A stretch of DNA of 64,000 nucleotides from Flagellimonas sp947499585 (GCF_044596045.1 NZ_CP138995.1:3224001-3288000), one strand, 5' to 3'; shown: positions 31,681 through 39,918, counted from the first letter of the stretch. Numbers and translations are program-made. The notes: generated by a model from the letters alone, not told the origin.

Positions 31681-31708
31681 AGGCCCGCTTAAAAGTGGGC
31701 CTTTTTTA
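31681..31708. terminator. bidirectional terminator between convergent genes
   Basis: AAGGCCCGCTTAAAAGTGGGCC followed by TTTTTT forms a stem with flanking A and T runs, between the barrel gene and the convergent FKBP gene. Confidence 0.85.
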
Positions 31709-31710
31709 TT

Positions 31711-32682
31711 TTAATTATTATCTGGTGTTCGTTGAACATCTGGATTTAGATAATCTTCTATACCTCCCGTACTTGGATAGGGAATAATAATGTTCCCATC
31801 TTCATCTGAAATTTCATTTCTAGTGGAAACCCCATCACCATCATCATCAGCATCTTGAAAGTTTGCAAATGATACATTGATTGGTTCATCATCTCCATCA
31901 GTATTGTCATCAAACATATAGCCATTACCATTGACATCTTCTAATATAGAAGGAACCCCATCATTATCACTATCAGTTTCAACAATGACTCTACCCACTT
32001 CAACGCTAAAAATGAGATTAGCATACCTAGGTATTCCACCTGTTGGCCCAGTTCCAGAAAAATATCCAAGTCCAGATGGCATTATTACCATTCCAACACC
32101 ACTATTGGTATATGAAACCGTTCCATCACCATTAACAATTAAACCGTCACTGGTCCCAGATTTAAGTTTCGTAATCCCAGTGGAATAACCTCTTAGGAAA
32201 AAAGGTAGTTCTTGCCACAAAAAACTAGTTGATGCATCAAATTTCTCACCATCGAGTAACATACCTTCGTAACGAAGCAAGGTTGAATCCGCTACTGTTG
32301 GTTGAACACCTTCACCTTCTCTTGCTATTAAATAATATAGCGTATGCGATATATCGTTTTCTTCTTCTGTTAGTGCAAGTTGTGTTGAAGATACACTTAT
32401 GGTTGTGTCCTTCACAAAATTCGTTAATGGAGTTTTATCCGCATTTGCACCGGCAATAGTATCAATCTTAATTTTATAGTCAAAATTTGCAGGGGGTGAC
32501 GCAAATTCCTCATAATTGTAAAAATGCGTTTCTAAAAATTCTTCTATTTCCGCATCATTTTCAGGAGCCACTTCTGCCAACAATCTGGGCGGAACAGATT
32601 CAATATCTACGTCATCATCATTTTTGCAAGAAAAAAGTAATACCACAAAAAACAAAGAAAGAAAAAACCCGTACTTCATCAA
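31711..32682 (-). CDS. FKBP-type peptidyl-prolyl isomerase lipoprotein with calcium repeats
   Basis: The 323-residue lipoprotein (lipobox in LLFSCKN, C19) has an FKBP domain in the centre (about residues 105-230: YYLIAREGEGVQPTVADSTLLRYEGML.., then LPFFLRGYSTGITKLKSG). At the C-terminus are acidic DxDxDG repeats like thrombospondin type 3 or EF-hand calcium loops (DSDNDGVPSILEDVNGNG, DADDDGDGVSTRNE). It should assist folding of exported proteins at the cell surface or in the periplasm. Calcium binding is inferred from the loops. Confidence 0.88.
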   Translation of the reverse strand: MMKYGFFLSLFFVVLLFSCKNDDDVDIESVPPRLLAEVAPENDAEIEEFLETHFYNYEEFASPPANFDYKIKIDTIAGANADKTPLTNFVKDTTISVSSTQLALTEEENDISHTLYYLIAREGEGVQPTVADSTLLRYEGMLLDGEKFDASTSFLWQELPFFLRGYSTGITKLKSGTSDGLIVNGDGTVSYTNSGVGMVIMPSGLGYFSGTGPTGGIPRYANLIFSVEVGRVIVETDSDNDGVPSILEDVNGNGYMFDDNTDGDDEPINVSFANFQDADDDGDGVSTRNEISDEDGNIIIPYPSTGGIEDYLNPDVQRTPDNN

Positions 32683-32757
32683 GTATATAATTTAGCAGCG
32701 CAAGATACAATTTTCCGCTATTTTTGCTTCTTTCGTTAACAAAGATTTGCAGAGTTT

Positions 32758-33129
32758 ATGCGCATTGATAAATACCTTTGGTGTATTAGATACTATAAAA
32801 CCAGAAACGTTGCTGCAGTTGCTGTTAAAAAAGGCCACGTTAGAGTAAACGGTGCTGTGATCAAGCCTTCAAGAGAAGTTTATCCCATGGACAAGTTGCT
32901 TGTAAGAAAAAACCAAATTGATTACCAGCTAACCGTTTTAGATATTCCTAAAAGTAGGGTTGGAGCAAAATTGGTGGATATTTATAGAAAAGATACAACC
33001 CCAAAAGAAGCTTTTGAACATACGGACCTTTTAAAATCTGCAAAAGACCATTACAGAAAAAAAGGATTAGGCAGACCTACCAAAAAGGACAGAAGAGATA
33101 TTGATGGTTATTTGGATGAATCTGAATGA
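32758..33129 (+). CDS. S4-domain RNA-binding protein (Hsp15-like)
   Basis: The 123-residue protein opens with the S4 RNA-binding domain, MRIDKYLWCIRYYKTRNVA..GHVRVNGAVIKPSREVYPMDKL, and ends in a basic tail (KKGLGRPTKKDRRDIDGYLDE). This is the arrangement of Hsp15/HslR, which rescues stalled 50S subunits carrying peptidyl-tRNA. A TATTTTTG element lies at 32719-32726 without a clear TTG. Confidence 0.88.
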   Translation: MRIDKYLWCIRYYKTRNVAAVAVKKGHVRVNGAVIKPSREVYPMDKLLVRKNQIDYQLTVLDIPKSRVGAKLVDIYRKDTTPKEAFEHTDLLKSAKDHYRKKGLGRPTKKDRRDIDGYLDESE

Positions 33130-33167
33130 TTGGTTTATTTATCTTTGAATCTTAGTATATTTAATTT

Positions 33168-33665
33168 ATGGTGAACCGCATATTGACCCACGAGCAAATA
33201 CAACATACAGTAAAGCGTATTTCTTATCAGATTTATGAAGCCAATGTTAATGAGAAGGAAATCATCATTGCTGGTATAGAAGGTGGAGGGCTAAATTTTG
33301 CAAAAAAAATAGCTGCGGTTCTCAAAAAAATTACTGATGCTCAAATTGTATTGTGTAAAATAAATATGGACAAGAAAAATCCTTTGGCTAGTGGTGTCAA
33401 TACTTCAATTGCCGAAGAAGCATATAAGGACAAATCAATTGTTCTTGTTGATGATGTTCTAAATTCGGGCACTACTCTGATATACGGAGTCCATCATTTT
33501 CTTAAAACACCTATAAAACAGCTCAAAACTGCAGTGTTGGTAAATAGGAATCATAAAAAATATCCCATCAAAGCTGATTATAAGGGTATTTCCCTCTCTA
33601 CTTCGCTAAATGAACATATTAGGGTAGAATTTCAATCTAGAAATGACGCCGTATACTTAGAGTAA
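33168..33665 (+). CDS. phosphoribosyltransferase-family protein (PyrR-like)
   Basis: The 165-residue protein has a type I phosphoribosyltransferase fold, with the PRPP-binding loop SIVLVDDVLNSGTTLIYG (about 104-120). The start ILTHEQIQHTVKRISYQIYEAN resembles PyrR, the pyrimidine attenuator protein with weak uracil phosphoribosyltransferase activity. Nothing nearby belongs to pyrimidine synthesis, so the regulator role is unproven. Its 3' end overlaps the convergent aroK gene by 9 bp. Confidence 0.87.
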   Translation: MVNRILTHEQIQHTVKRISYQIYEANVNEKEIIIAGIEGGGLNFAKKIAAVLKKITDAQIVLCKINMDKKNPLASGVNTSIAEEAYKDKSIVLVDDVLNSGTTLIYGVHHFLKTPIKQLKTAVLVNRNHKKYPIKADYKGISLSTSLNEHIRVEFQSRNDAVYLE

Positions 33666-34172
33666 AAGGTCCTTTATTTCATCAACCAACACTTCGATTG
33701 ATTTTTTATCCGCATTTACAGTGTATATGGCTTGCGAATAAAACTGTCTTCTTTCAAAAAGATGCTTTCCAACAAATTCCAGTAAATCATCATTTTTAAT
33801 ATTCTTTACCAAAGGTCTATCATCCTTTTCTTTTCTGATTCTATCTGCCAAAGTTGAAACTGGCAATTGCAGGTAAATTGAATGGTCAGCATTTTCGAGG
33901 ATTGTTTTCATATTACCTCCATAACAAGGTGTACCGCCACCTGTTGAAAGAACTACCGATTCATTTTCATCTAGTACCTTGGACAACATCTCATGTTCTA
34001 CTTTTCTAAAGTAAATCTCTCCTTTTTCTAAAAAAATAGTAGCTATCGATTTTTTCATTTGGTCTTCAATGTATTCATCCAAATCGATAAATTTTAGATT
34101 TAAGTCTCTGGCTAACAACCTACCAATAGATGACTTACCACTTGCCATATAACCTACTAAAACTACTTTCAT
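33657..34172 (-). CDS. aroK: shikimate kinase
   Basis: Shikimate kinase phosphorylates shikimate at the 3-hydroxyl in aromatic amino-acid synthesis. The 171 residues include the P-loop GYMASGKSSIG, the shikimate-binding DLDEYIE, the RKVEHEML and STGGGTPCY motifs and the lid region with the RIRKEKDDRPL arginines. Length and order are normal. Confidence 0.94.
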   Translation of the reverse strand: MKVVLVGYMASGKSSIGRLLARDLNLKFIDLDEYIEDQMKKSIATIFLEKGEIYFRKVEHEMLSKVLDENESVVLSTGGGTPCYGGNMKTILENADHSIYLQLPVSTLADRIRKEKDDRPLVKNIKNDDLLEFVGKHLFERRQFYSQAIYTVNADKKSIEVLVDEIKDLLL

Positions 34173-34225
34173 TTATTAGAATTAAAAGTGATTTCAAAAA
34201 AACACAAATTTATCATTAAATCACC

Positions 34226-34255
34226 TTGTAAAATAAATTAATGATATTATATTTG
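34226..34255 (+). promoter_or_regulatory. promoter of tRNA-Lys
   Basis: TTG (34226-34228), 19 bases, then TATATTTG (34248-34255), is a full match to the Bacteroidota consensus, 39 bp before the tRNA. Confidence 0.75.
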
Positions 34256-34294
34256 CAGCCGCTTAGAACAACATATAAGTGTTGTGTTAAGTAA

Positions 34295-34367
34295 GACCTG
34301 ATAGCTCAGTTGGTAGAGCATCTCCCTTTTAAGGAGAGGGTCCTGGGTTCGAGCCCCAGTCAGGTCA
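34295..34367 (+). tRNA. tRNA-Lys (TTT)
   Basis: A 73-nt cloverleaf has acceptor arms GACCTGA and TCAGGTC, anticodon loop CTTTTAA (TTT) and T-arm GGTTCGAGCCC. CCA is not encoded. It marks the left border of the accessory island and could be the attachment site of a past element. Confidence 0.96.
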
Positions 34368-34392
34368 CTAGTTAGAGGACCATCTAACACCA

Positions 34393-34428
34393 AAACCTTG
34401 TTAATCTTATGATTATCAAGGTTTTTTG
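34393..34428 (+). terminator. terminator after tRNA-Lys
   Basis: ACCTTGTTAATC and GATTATCAAGGT form a 12-bp stem with one mismatch, followed by six T residues, 28 bp after the tRNA. Confidence 0.8.
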
Positions 34429-34479
34429 TTTTTAAGGAAATCATATAATATGGTTTGATTTGGTTTTAAAAGTTCACAA

Positions 34480-34521
34480 ATCGTCAACATTATTTGAAAT
34501 CGTCAACATAATCGTCAACAT
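34480..34521 (+). repeat. three direct repeats ATCGTCAACAT
   Basis: Three exact copies of the 11-mer start at 34480, 34499 and 34511, between the tRNA-Lys terminator and the recombinase fragment. They could be arm-type binding sites of the former recombinase; that is inference. Confidence 0.7.
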
Positions 34522-34611
34522 TGCCATATCTTGACTTCTCAAAAGCACTAATACTTGCCTAGTTGATTTGACTTTCGTCTCAATTATTGGTTAACAATTA
34601 AGACGACAACT

Positions 34612-35073
34612 ATGCGCTCTTCGACAACATTTTCTATACTCTTTTGGGTATACAGCCAACGCGCTGACAAAAACAACGAAACAAACATTTATGTTCGCAT
34701 TACCATCGATGGACAAAAAGCAAATATCAGCTTAAACCAAAAGGTGAATATTAAGTCCTGGGATTCTTTATCTCCATTATTGCAACATACAGACGTAAAA
34801 GACATCACAAAACACTTCTCGTTTGAAGTAGCTACAGATGATGGTGATGATGCAACATACTTCCGTTTAGGAGCATACCGAATGGGTGTAAATATCAAAC
34901 AGAAAGATTATTTATTATTCTCTCCACCACTGTTTGAACAAATGCAGGATAGTGGTCTAAATCGCAAAGCAATGTGGCCCAAGAAGAAACCACAATGGTC
35001 TACCTACAAAGAAGTCACGAATAGAAATAATGCTGCTAGTGAACATCCTTTGGTTTGGGGGTCTTTCTGGTAA
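34612..35073 (+). pseudogene. tyrosine recombinase N-terminal fragment fused to unrelated sequence
   Basis: Residues 1 to about 50 (FSILFWVYSQRADKNNETNIYVRITIDGQKANIS, then KVNIKSWDS) are the arm DNA-binding domain that begins tyrosine recombinases of Bacteroidota mobile elements. A complete enzyme has about 400 residues with a core-binding and a catalytic R-H-R-Y domain; none of that is here. From about residue 55 the frame continues into 98 residues (HTDVKDITKHFSFEV..EHPLVWGSFW) that I cannot assign. This is therefore a deletion or recombination scar rather than a functional integrase, lying about 240 bp downstream of tRNA-Lys, the usual place for an element's integrase. Confidence 0.75.
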
Positions 35074-35098
35074 CATAAGGATTGGATATTTAGAATTT

Positions 35099-35130
35099 AC
35101 TCTTTACAAAAGGTGCATTCTGTAAAGAGT
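35099..35130. repeat. perfect inverted repeat at left end of the cassette array
   Basis: ACTCTTTACA (35099-35108) and TGTAAAGAGT (35121-35130) pair perfectly around a 12-nt loop. The right arm abuts the first copy of the junction motif at 35131. Confidence 0.8.
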
Positions 35131-35173
35131 ATCCTTTATTTGAACTTTTGATACAAAATCTATGGGTTAAGGG

Positions 35174-36025
35174 TTAAATTTTCTTGTACCATTCTTTAAA
35201 CCACTTATGTTCCATTTCAATCTGCTCCTGCATGCTTGTCTTAAATCGATTTCTTACTTCCTCATTAAGACCAAGTATATTTAATTTATACGCAAAATTC
35301 AATCCCTCTAAGTGTTTTTCATTGATATTGGGTCGACTTATTTCCTCAGAGGCCCATTTATCAGGAGAGTTTGATGGAGTAACCTTGTTCTGATTATTTC
35401 CTAGCTCTGACCAAAAGTTCCAGCCAACCGAAACATTCTTAACCTTAATTCCATCGAGGACTTGTTGGGATTTTGGTTGTTGTTGCCACCTCCAAGTGTT
35501 AGGACTGTTTTTAGTTCTTTCAGTTACCCCAACTATCCTAATTTTTGATTTTATACTTTGCCAATCATTCTTTTCAGTAATTGACCAATGCTTAATTATT
35601 TCAATCAAGTTTAGCATTGTTGCACCTGAATAAACTAAATCTACCAAAGCTGTCTTGTATTCGCTTTTCAGGATACCCATAGGGGACAATCCAATTGATG
35701 TCATATACTTTTTGAGTTCTTGAAGTTGCGTGTTGTTGTTATCTCTTATCTCCTTTTTTTCAAGGTGTCTTCCCGAGAATTGAAACAGCTTAAGTTTATC
35801 AAGCTTACATGTACTTTCTTGATATATGCCATTTAAAAAATCAAAGTAGTTCTCAGGTGATCGTCCAACAAAGAAAAGTCTGGAATTGTTCGAGAATGCA
35901 ATTATTCTTGAGGTGGAATTAATTAGAACATCAAGAAATTCTTCATCAATTTCAAATGAGCTCTCATTTATTAGTGAGCCCAATTCATTCTTCTTTTCAA
36001 TATTCCATCTAAACGGTTTGCTCAT
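35174..36025 (-). CDS. hypothetical protein, possible phosphoribosyltransferase-like fold
   Basis: The 283-residue cytoplasmic protein has no signal or membrane segment. Two stretches recall type I phosphoribosyltransferases: SRLFFVGRSPENYFDFLNGIY and, about 100 residues later, TALVDLVYSGATMLNLIEII, which resembles a PRPP loop with its second acidic residue replaced by leucine. The C-terminal third (about 190-283) is rich in W and N and unassigned. Start is the ATG at 36025; a junction-motif copy lies 45 bp upstream and another 25 bp beyond the stop. Function unknown; the fold assignment is inference. Confidence 0.65.
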   Translation of the reverse strand: MSKPFRWNIEKKNELGSLINESSFEIDEEFLDVLINSTSRIIAFSNNSRLFFVGRSPENYFDFLNGIYQESTCKLDKLKLFQFSGRHLEKKEIRDNNNTQLQELKKYMTSIGLSPMGILKSEYKTALVDLVYSGATMLNLIEIIKHWSITEKNDWQSIKSKIRIVGVTERTKNSPNTWRWQQQPKSQQVLDGIKVKNVSVGWNFWSELGNNQNKVTPSNSPDKWASEEISRPNINEKHLEGLNFAYKLNILGLNEEVRNRFKTSMQEQIEMEHKWFKEWYKKI

Positions 36026-36090
36026 TTCTGGCTAAATTTCACAAAACAAGGTTTATTTCAATCAACTGGAATCCTTTTATTAAACTTTAT

Positions 36091-36375
36091 TCAATTCAGT
36101 AACGCCAACATAACAAGAACTATTGAAATTGTAATCACCAAGCAAACACCAAAAATAATTTTTTCCTTTTTTCGACTAGCTTTAGCCTCTTGCCGTATCT
36201 TTTGCTTTATTTTTTTTAAATCTTTTTCAGGTACAATCCTAAAGGTTGGTTTTTTAACTTTCTTTTCAGTTGAGTAAATACCTTCCCTATTGTTTTCTTT
36301 GAATTTTGCTCGTTTTGAAGGACGTTGTTCACGGTTCTGCTTGATCCGATTGTTCATGTCCTGAATATTGCTCAT
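36091..36375 (-). CDS. small basic protein with C-terminal membrane helix
   Basis: The 94-residue protein has a highly charged, lysine- and arginine-rich N-terminal part (residues 1-70, with KKPTFRIVPEKDLKKIKQKIRQEAKASRKKEK) and one hydrophobic helix at the end (about 73-93). It resembles tail-anchored accessory proteins of unknown role. The start codon overlaps the junction motif by 2 bp. Confidence 0.6.
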   Translation of the reverse strand: MSNIQDMNNRIKQNREQRPSKRAKFKENNREGIYSTEKKVKKPTFRIVPEKDLKKIKQKIRQEAKASRKKEKIIFGVCLVITISIVLVMLALLN

Positions 36376-36409
36376 CCTTTATTTGAACTTTGGTTTTACA
36401 TGTTATAAA

Positions 36410-36664
36410 TTAATTCAACTCCTCAGTTGCAGTTAAGCAACTCTCACCAGAAATATTAATAAACTTGCATCTTACAACCGACCCTGGTTTGAACTCCCAT
36501 TTTTCATCCAGTGAATCGTAGTTTTCTGTTTTTTGAATTTTGTAAATCCCATTTTCAAGTCTAACACCAATTGTCGGTCTCCAAACAGGAGTTCCGTCGT
36601 CCAGTAGTTTGATATAAACTATTTCTTTTATTTGATTTTCTAACATCTCTCCCAACTTTTTCAT
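36410..36664 (-). CDS. small conserved hypothetical protein
   Basis: The 84-residue soluble protein contains IKEIVYIKLLDDGTPVWRPTIGVRLENGIYKI and EKWEFKPGSVVRCKFI. This pattern (LLDxGTxVWRPxxxxxxxxxxYxI, WxFxPGxxVxC) occurs in a widespread family of short bacterial proteins of unknown function, often found singly in accessory DNA. The junction motif variant directly abuts the start codon. Role unknown. Confidence 0.65.
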   Translation of the reverse strand: MKKLGEMLENQIKEIVYIKLLDDGTPVWRPTIGVRLENGIYKIQKTENYDSLDEKWEFKPGSVVRCKFINISGESCLTATEELN

Positions 36665-36735
36665 ATCGTTTAATTAGACTTTTACAACTTTTGTTGTTTT
36701 CTCCTGCGTGGTATTCATTAGATAAATCAATTAAG

Positions 36736-37359
36736 TCAATCTCGGACGCAACGAACCGATAATCCGCCAAGAGTATCGCCATCGAAATGCCACACCTTTG
36801 ATTTTATGGACATGTCAGGACCGCCATAACTGATGTCCCATAACCAGGCTTTTCCCTCTTCACCGGTGGGTGTTGACGACCACCAGAAACCGAAATAACC
36901 CTGTACATCATAACCATTATTTCTACGAACACCTGCCGGAAGTGCGTTAAACCCGCTACTATTAGTACCATTTCCGCCTTCTTCCCAGCCATTGAGGCTT
37001 TTTAGGGCCTCACCGGCCTTGTCGATTCCGCCAAATTCACTCACAAGCATAGACCATTCACTATCCGTTGCCAAATGCCAACCGTTGGGGCAGGCTTTTT
37101 TCGCTGCCTCCCAGGTGTAGAGCAAGCCAAGCTCTTTGCGATTGCTCTCGTTGTCATCATAAGCATAACTGCTCTGTACTTTGTAGTTCAGATTTTGGGC
37201 CATCCAGATAACCGTGGTGCCCATTATAGCGTTTTCAAAACTGATAGTTTTATACGTTTGCCCATCGCGCGAGTCTGTAAAGTCACCGGTTGATTGGGCA
37301 ATTCCCATGTATGTAAAAAGCAAGGTAGAAAGTAGGATAGCGATGTGCTGTTTCCTCAT
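36736..37359 (-). CDS. FISUMP-domain secreted protein
   Basis: From the ATG at 37359 the protein has 207 residues: a signal peptide (MRKQHIAILLSTLLFTYMGIAQ) and one FISUMP domain (Fibrobacter major paralogous domain), recognised from DGQTYKTISF..WMAQNLNY, CPNGWHLATDSEW, NALPAGVRRN, GFWWSSTPTGEEGKAWLWDI and SVRCVRD. Such domains are found in surface proteins of Bacteroidota. The frame stays open to 37398, but those 13 residues would precede the signal peptide. Its start has no good junction-motif copy, so it may form one unit with the gene upstream. Confidence 0.85.
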   Translation of the reverse strand: MRKQHIAILLSTLLFTYMGIAQSTGDFTDSRDGQTYKTISFENAIMGTTVIWMAQNLNYKVQSSYAYDDNESNRKELGLLYTWEAAKKACPNGWHLATDSEWSMLVSEFGGIDKAGEALKSLNGWEEGGNGTNSSGFNALPAGVRRNNGYDVQGYFGFWWSSTPTGEEGKAWLWDISYGGPDMSIKSKVWHFDGDTLGGLSVRCVRD

Positions 37360-37422
37360 AGTCAATAAGGGTTTAATTTTACAATACATTCCATCCATAG
37401 TCTATGGTTTTTTAAACTTTGC

Positions 37423-38346
37423 CTATTCAAGGCCAAGTACTTTCATCCTTTCCTTTTCATACCTACTGTCTTCAGCGGGGTATCTCAATACATCTTTATA
37501 CTTACCAGAATCTTTTGCAAGGGCATAAATCAGACTTTCTCCTGCATAGTCAGGGGTTTCAGCATAAATCGGGTCTGCGTAAGCTTCCTTAGCTGATACG
37601 ATTACCCATCCTTTATCCTTGAACATTTGAATTAGATCATTAATAAAAAGGGCTGCTGCCAAGTTGTGATGCAATAGAAGGGTATGCTTGATATGCCTGT
37701 TGTTCAATTCATAGGAAAGCTTTTCATAAAATTGTGCCCTATCCCATATATGTTCCAAGTAGAAGTCCCTGAAATCCGTCAAATCTGCCTTTGGTTCTTT
37801 TTTCAACCTTGCCACAAGTCTTTGGTCTATGTACCAATCAGACGCATCAATGGTTACATGCCCATTTCGGTATCCCATATCCTTCATAAAGGTTCTAAAA
37901 GACTTTATCTTCTCGGGATTGTTCCCTTCTTTCAGATATGGGAACCTGAAGAGTTTAGTGTAATTGGAATATCTGCTGATCAGACTATCATTTGAAAGAA
38001 ATTCACCCATAAATCTTTCCGATGTCCATTTCTCGCTATTATAATTTGGATGGTTCATGGTATGATTCGCTATTAGGTGTCCATTATCATTCCAACTTTG
38101 GATTACATACTTACCTCTTTCATCTAGTTTATTATATCCGGCAACAAAAAGAATGGACTGTACGTGGTTTTCTTTCAGTTTGTTCAACAATAATTCGTTC
38201 CACTCCGTTAACACATATCCTGGCCTATCAATTATCATCCCGTCATCAAAAGATAGACTGATTTTTGGTTGCCCAAATACCTTAATTGTATGCATTAAAA
38301 AACATAATATCACTGTAATTAAAAAATGGACTTTATGCTTTCTCAT
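37423..38346 (-). CDS. secreted polysaccharide deacetylase-family protein
   Basis: The 307-residue protein has a signal peptide (about 1-25, ending VFGQ) and a NodB-like domain. ISLSFDDG supplies the metal and base aspartates, and the zinc histidines are in ANHTMNHPNY. The family removes N- or O-acetyl groups from chitin, peptidoglycan or xylan; the substrate cannot be told. The junction motif lies 3 bp upstream of its start codon. Confidence 0.85.
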   Translation of the reverse strand: MRKHKVHFLITVILCFLMHTIKVFGQPKISLSFDDGMIIDRPGYVLTEWNELLLNKLKENHVQSILFVAGYNKLDERGKYVIQSWNDNGHLIANHTMNHPNYNSEKWTSERFMGEFLSNDSLISRYSNYTKLFRFPYLKEGNNPEKIKSFRTFMKDMGYRNGHVTIDASDWYIDQRLVARLKKEPKADLTDFRDFYLEHIWDRAQFYEKLSYELNNRHIKHTLLLHHNLAAALFINDLIQMFKDKGWVIVSAKEAYADPIYAETPDYAGESLIYALAKDSGKYKDVLRYPAEDSRYEKERMKVLGLE

Positions 38347-38367
38347 ATTATCCTTTATTTGAACTTT

Positions 38368-38670
38368 TTATTCTGGTCTTTTATTTCCACAAGCTACGCA
38401 CATTTTCGCTTTCGGTGTTCTATACGGTTTTCCACAATTTTCACAATCCGGACCGATTTGTTGAAGCGAATGGTGCATTATAGCATTTGGTTCAGTCTCT
38501 CCGAAACCTGTTAGGTTGTTATAATAATCCAATAAGTCCTTAAACCCTAATTGCCTGTCTTTATTTAATGTTCTAATTCCTTTTGAGTATAGATTGGAAG
38601 CAATCACAAACTCCTTTTCGTCCAACATAGGCACTTCCATTTTGCATCTCCAACAATACTTCATCTCCAT
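38368..38670 (-). CDS. small zinc-ribbon protein
   Basis: The 100-residue soluble protein carries CxxC pairs at the start (YCWRCKMEVPML) and at the end (CENCGKPYRTPKAKMCVACGNKRPE), consistent with one or two zinc ribbons. The middle is helical. It has no membrane segment. A motif copy lies 8 bp upstream of the start, followed further up by the large hairpin at 38698-38880. Function unknown. Confidence 0.65.
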   Translation of the reverse strand: MEMKYCWRCKMEVPMLDEKEFVIASNLYSKGIRTLNKDRQLGFKDLLDYYNNLTGFGETEPNAIMHHSLQQIGPDCENCGKPYRTPKAKMCVACGNKRPE

Positions 38671-38697
38671 TGTTTACAATCGTTTATTTGGACTTTT

Positions 38698-38880
38698 CTA
38701 ACGGCCTTGTATATGAAACATAGCGTACAAAAGGACACTAGCCTTTCTCATAAACACAGAGCCGAATTTTAATATTATCATTTTTAAAAGCCAAATTAAA
38801 AATTTGGTGGTCTTTGTAAAAAGCATAGAGCTTTCGTTTAAGTATTTACTAGCTATGTTTTATACACGTTGTTGTATGCA
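38698..38880. repeat. imperfect long hairpin resembling a recombination site
   Basis: The left arm (38698-38723, CTAACGGCCTTGTATATGAA then ACATAG) pairs with the right arm (38853-38880, CTATGTTTTATACACGTTG then TTGTATGCA) around a loop of about 130 nt, with unpaired bases inside the stem. The outer TAACG/CGTTG and inner TGTATA/TATACA boxes are separated by a bulge, like the R and L boxes of integron attC sites. It directly follows a junction-motif copy and ends 4 bp before the Mrr-like gene stop. Confidence 0.7.
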
Positions 38881-38883
38881 GTT

Positions 38884-39882
38884 TTATCTTTTTTTCATTT
38901 TGTTTACCCAATCTTTTATTTTTTGATTTTCGGCAAATTCCAAAGGGTACTTTCTTATCGAAGCCACTTTTTTTCCTCCTGGTGCAATTCTAGATGTTGT
39001 TGCAATGAGTCCTTTTTTTGCTTCCTCAAATTCAACATCGGTATAAAATGATTTCACAGTTTCAATCTTTACTTGATTAGATTCTTTATGCCTTTTACAT
39101 TGAACAATGATATATGGTTTTTCATCATTTTCTTTGTCATAAACCCTTATATCAATTCCTCCATCATTTGACCCAGGACCTAACTCAACAGCATAACCTT
39201 CTCTTTTAAAAAACTCAGCTGTCAGTCTTTCAAAGTTTCTCCAATGCATAAACTCAAGTTTTTCTGGATTTGCCTCGAAATAATTGATGAACTTCTGTTC
39301 AATAAATTCTGTAGGTTTTTTTGGTTTTAGCTCTTTCTCGAAAAAATGAATTAAATCAATTCCTCCATCCCAAAGTATTTGTTCCACAGGGGAAATAGAA
39401 TTTGATACTTTCTGCATTGCGAGAATTGATTCGAACATTTCTCTTATAAGCTCTATTGGTGCGTTATTTTCTGCTATTACTTTATCTAAAACTGGTTTTG
39501 GGTCAATTAAGTGTGGGTTTTCTGGATGATAATTTTCCCCCATTACTTCAATAATTCTAGACATTACCTTAGTAGGATCATATCCTTTTTTGTACCATTC
39601 CATTGCTCTGTCTACGTCTCCTACCAAATATGGTCTAATATCATTTTCTAATTCTCCCAATTTTTGCCTTACTTTCCAGCAATATTTATCGAAGTTTTCA
39701 GAACGAAGTCTTAGACCAAATTCTTTTCTTTCTGGATAATTTTGAAATGTTTGATCTTCTGGGAATTCTTCGTTTAATATTTGAATTAATCGACCTTCAC
39801 TAATAACCAATCCTGTTTTAATTACTACGACATCAAGTATCGTACTAATTAAACTTTCTAATTTTAAATGAACAGATCCCAT
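38884..39882 (-). CDS. Mrr-like restriction endonuclease
   Basis: The 332-residue protein has a C-terminal Mrr/PD-(D/E)xK nuclease domain (about 225-325): WRNFERLTAEFFKREGYAVELGPGSNDGGIDIRVY, IIVQCKRHKESNQVKIETVKSFY and KKGLIATTSRIAPGGKKVA. The catalytic aspartate (GGIDI) and Q-x-K are present. Residues 1-220 are mostly helical and unassigned; they may sense DNA or partners. Mrr-type enzymes cleave modified DNA. It is flanked by hairpin elements at both ends and is a plausible phage-defence gene. Confidence 0.82.
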   Translation of the reverse strand: MGSVHLKLESLISTILDVVVIKTGLVISEGRLIQILNEEFPEDQTFQNYPERKEFGLRLRSENFDKYCWKVRQKLGELENDIRPYLVGDVDRAMEWYKKGYDPTKVMSRIIEVMGENYHPENPHLIDPKPVLDKVIAENNAPIELIREMFESILAMQKVSNSISPVEQILWDGGIDLIHFFEKELKPKKPTEFIEQKFINYFEANPEKLEFMHWRNFERLTAEFFKREGYAVELGPGSNDGGIDIRVYDKENDEKPYIIVQCKRHKESNQVKIETVKSFYTDVEFEEAKKGLIATTSRIAPGGKKVASIRKYPLEFAENQKIKDWVNKMKKR

Positions 39883-39918
39883 TTCGTTTGGTAGGTTTAA
39901 ATTGCTAACAACTAATTT

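Noticed and set aside
34247..34444. 65-codon frame on the minus strand
   Set aside because: It runs antisense through the tRNA-Lys gene and its terminator.
36561..36782. 73-codon frame on the minus strand
   Set aside because: It overlaps two better supported genes (84-residue protein and FISUMP protein) and has an unstructured composition.
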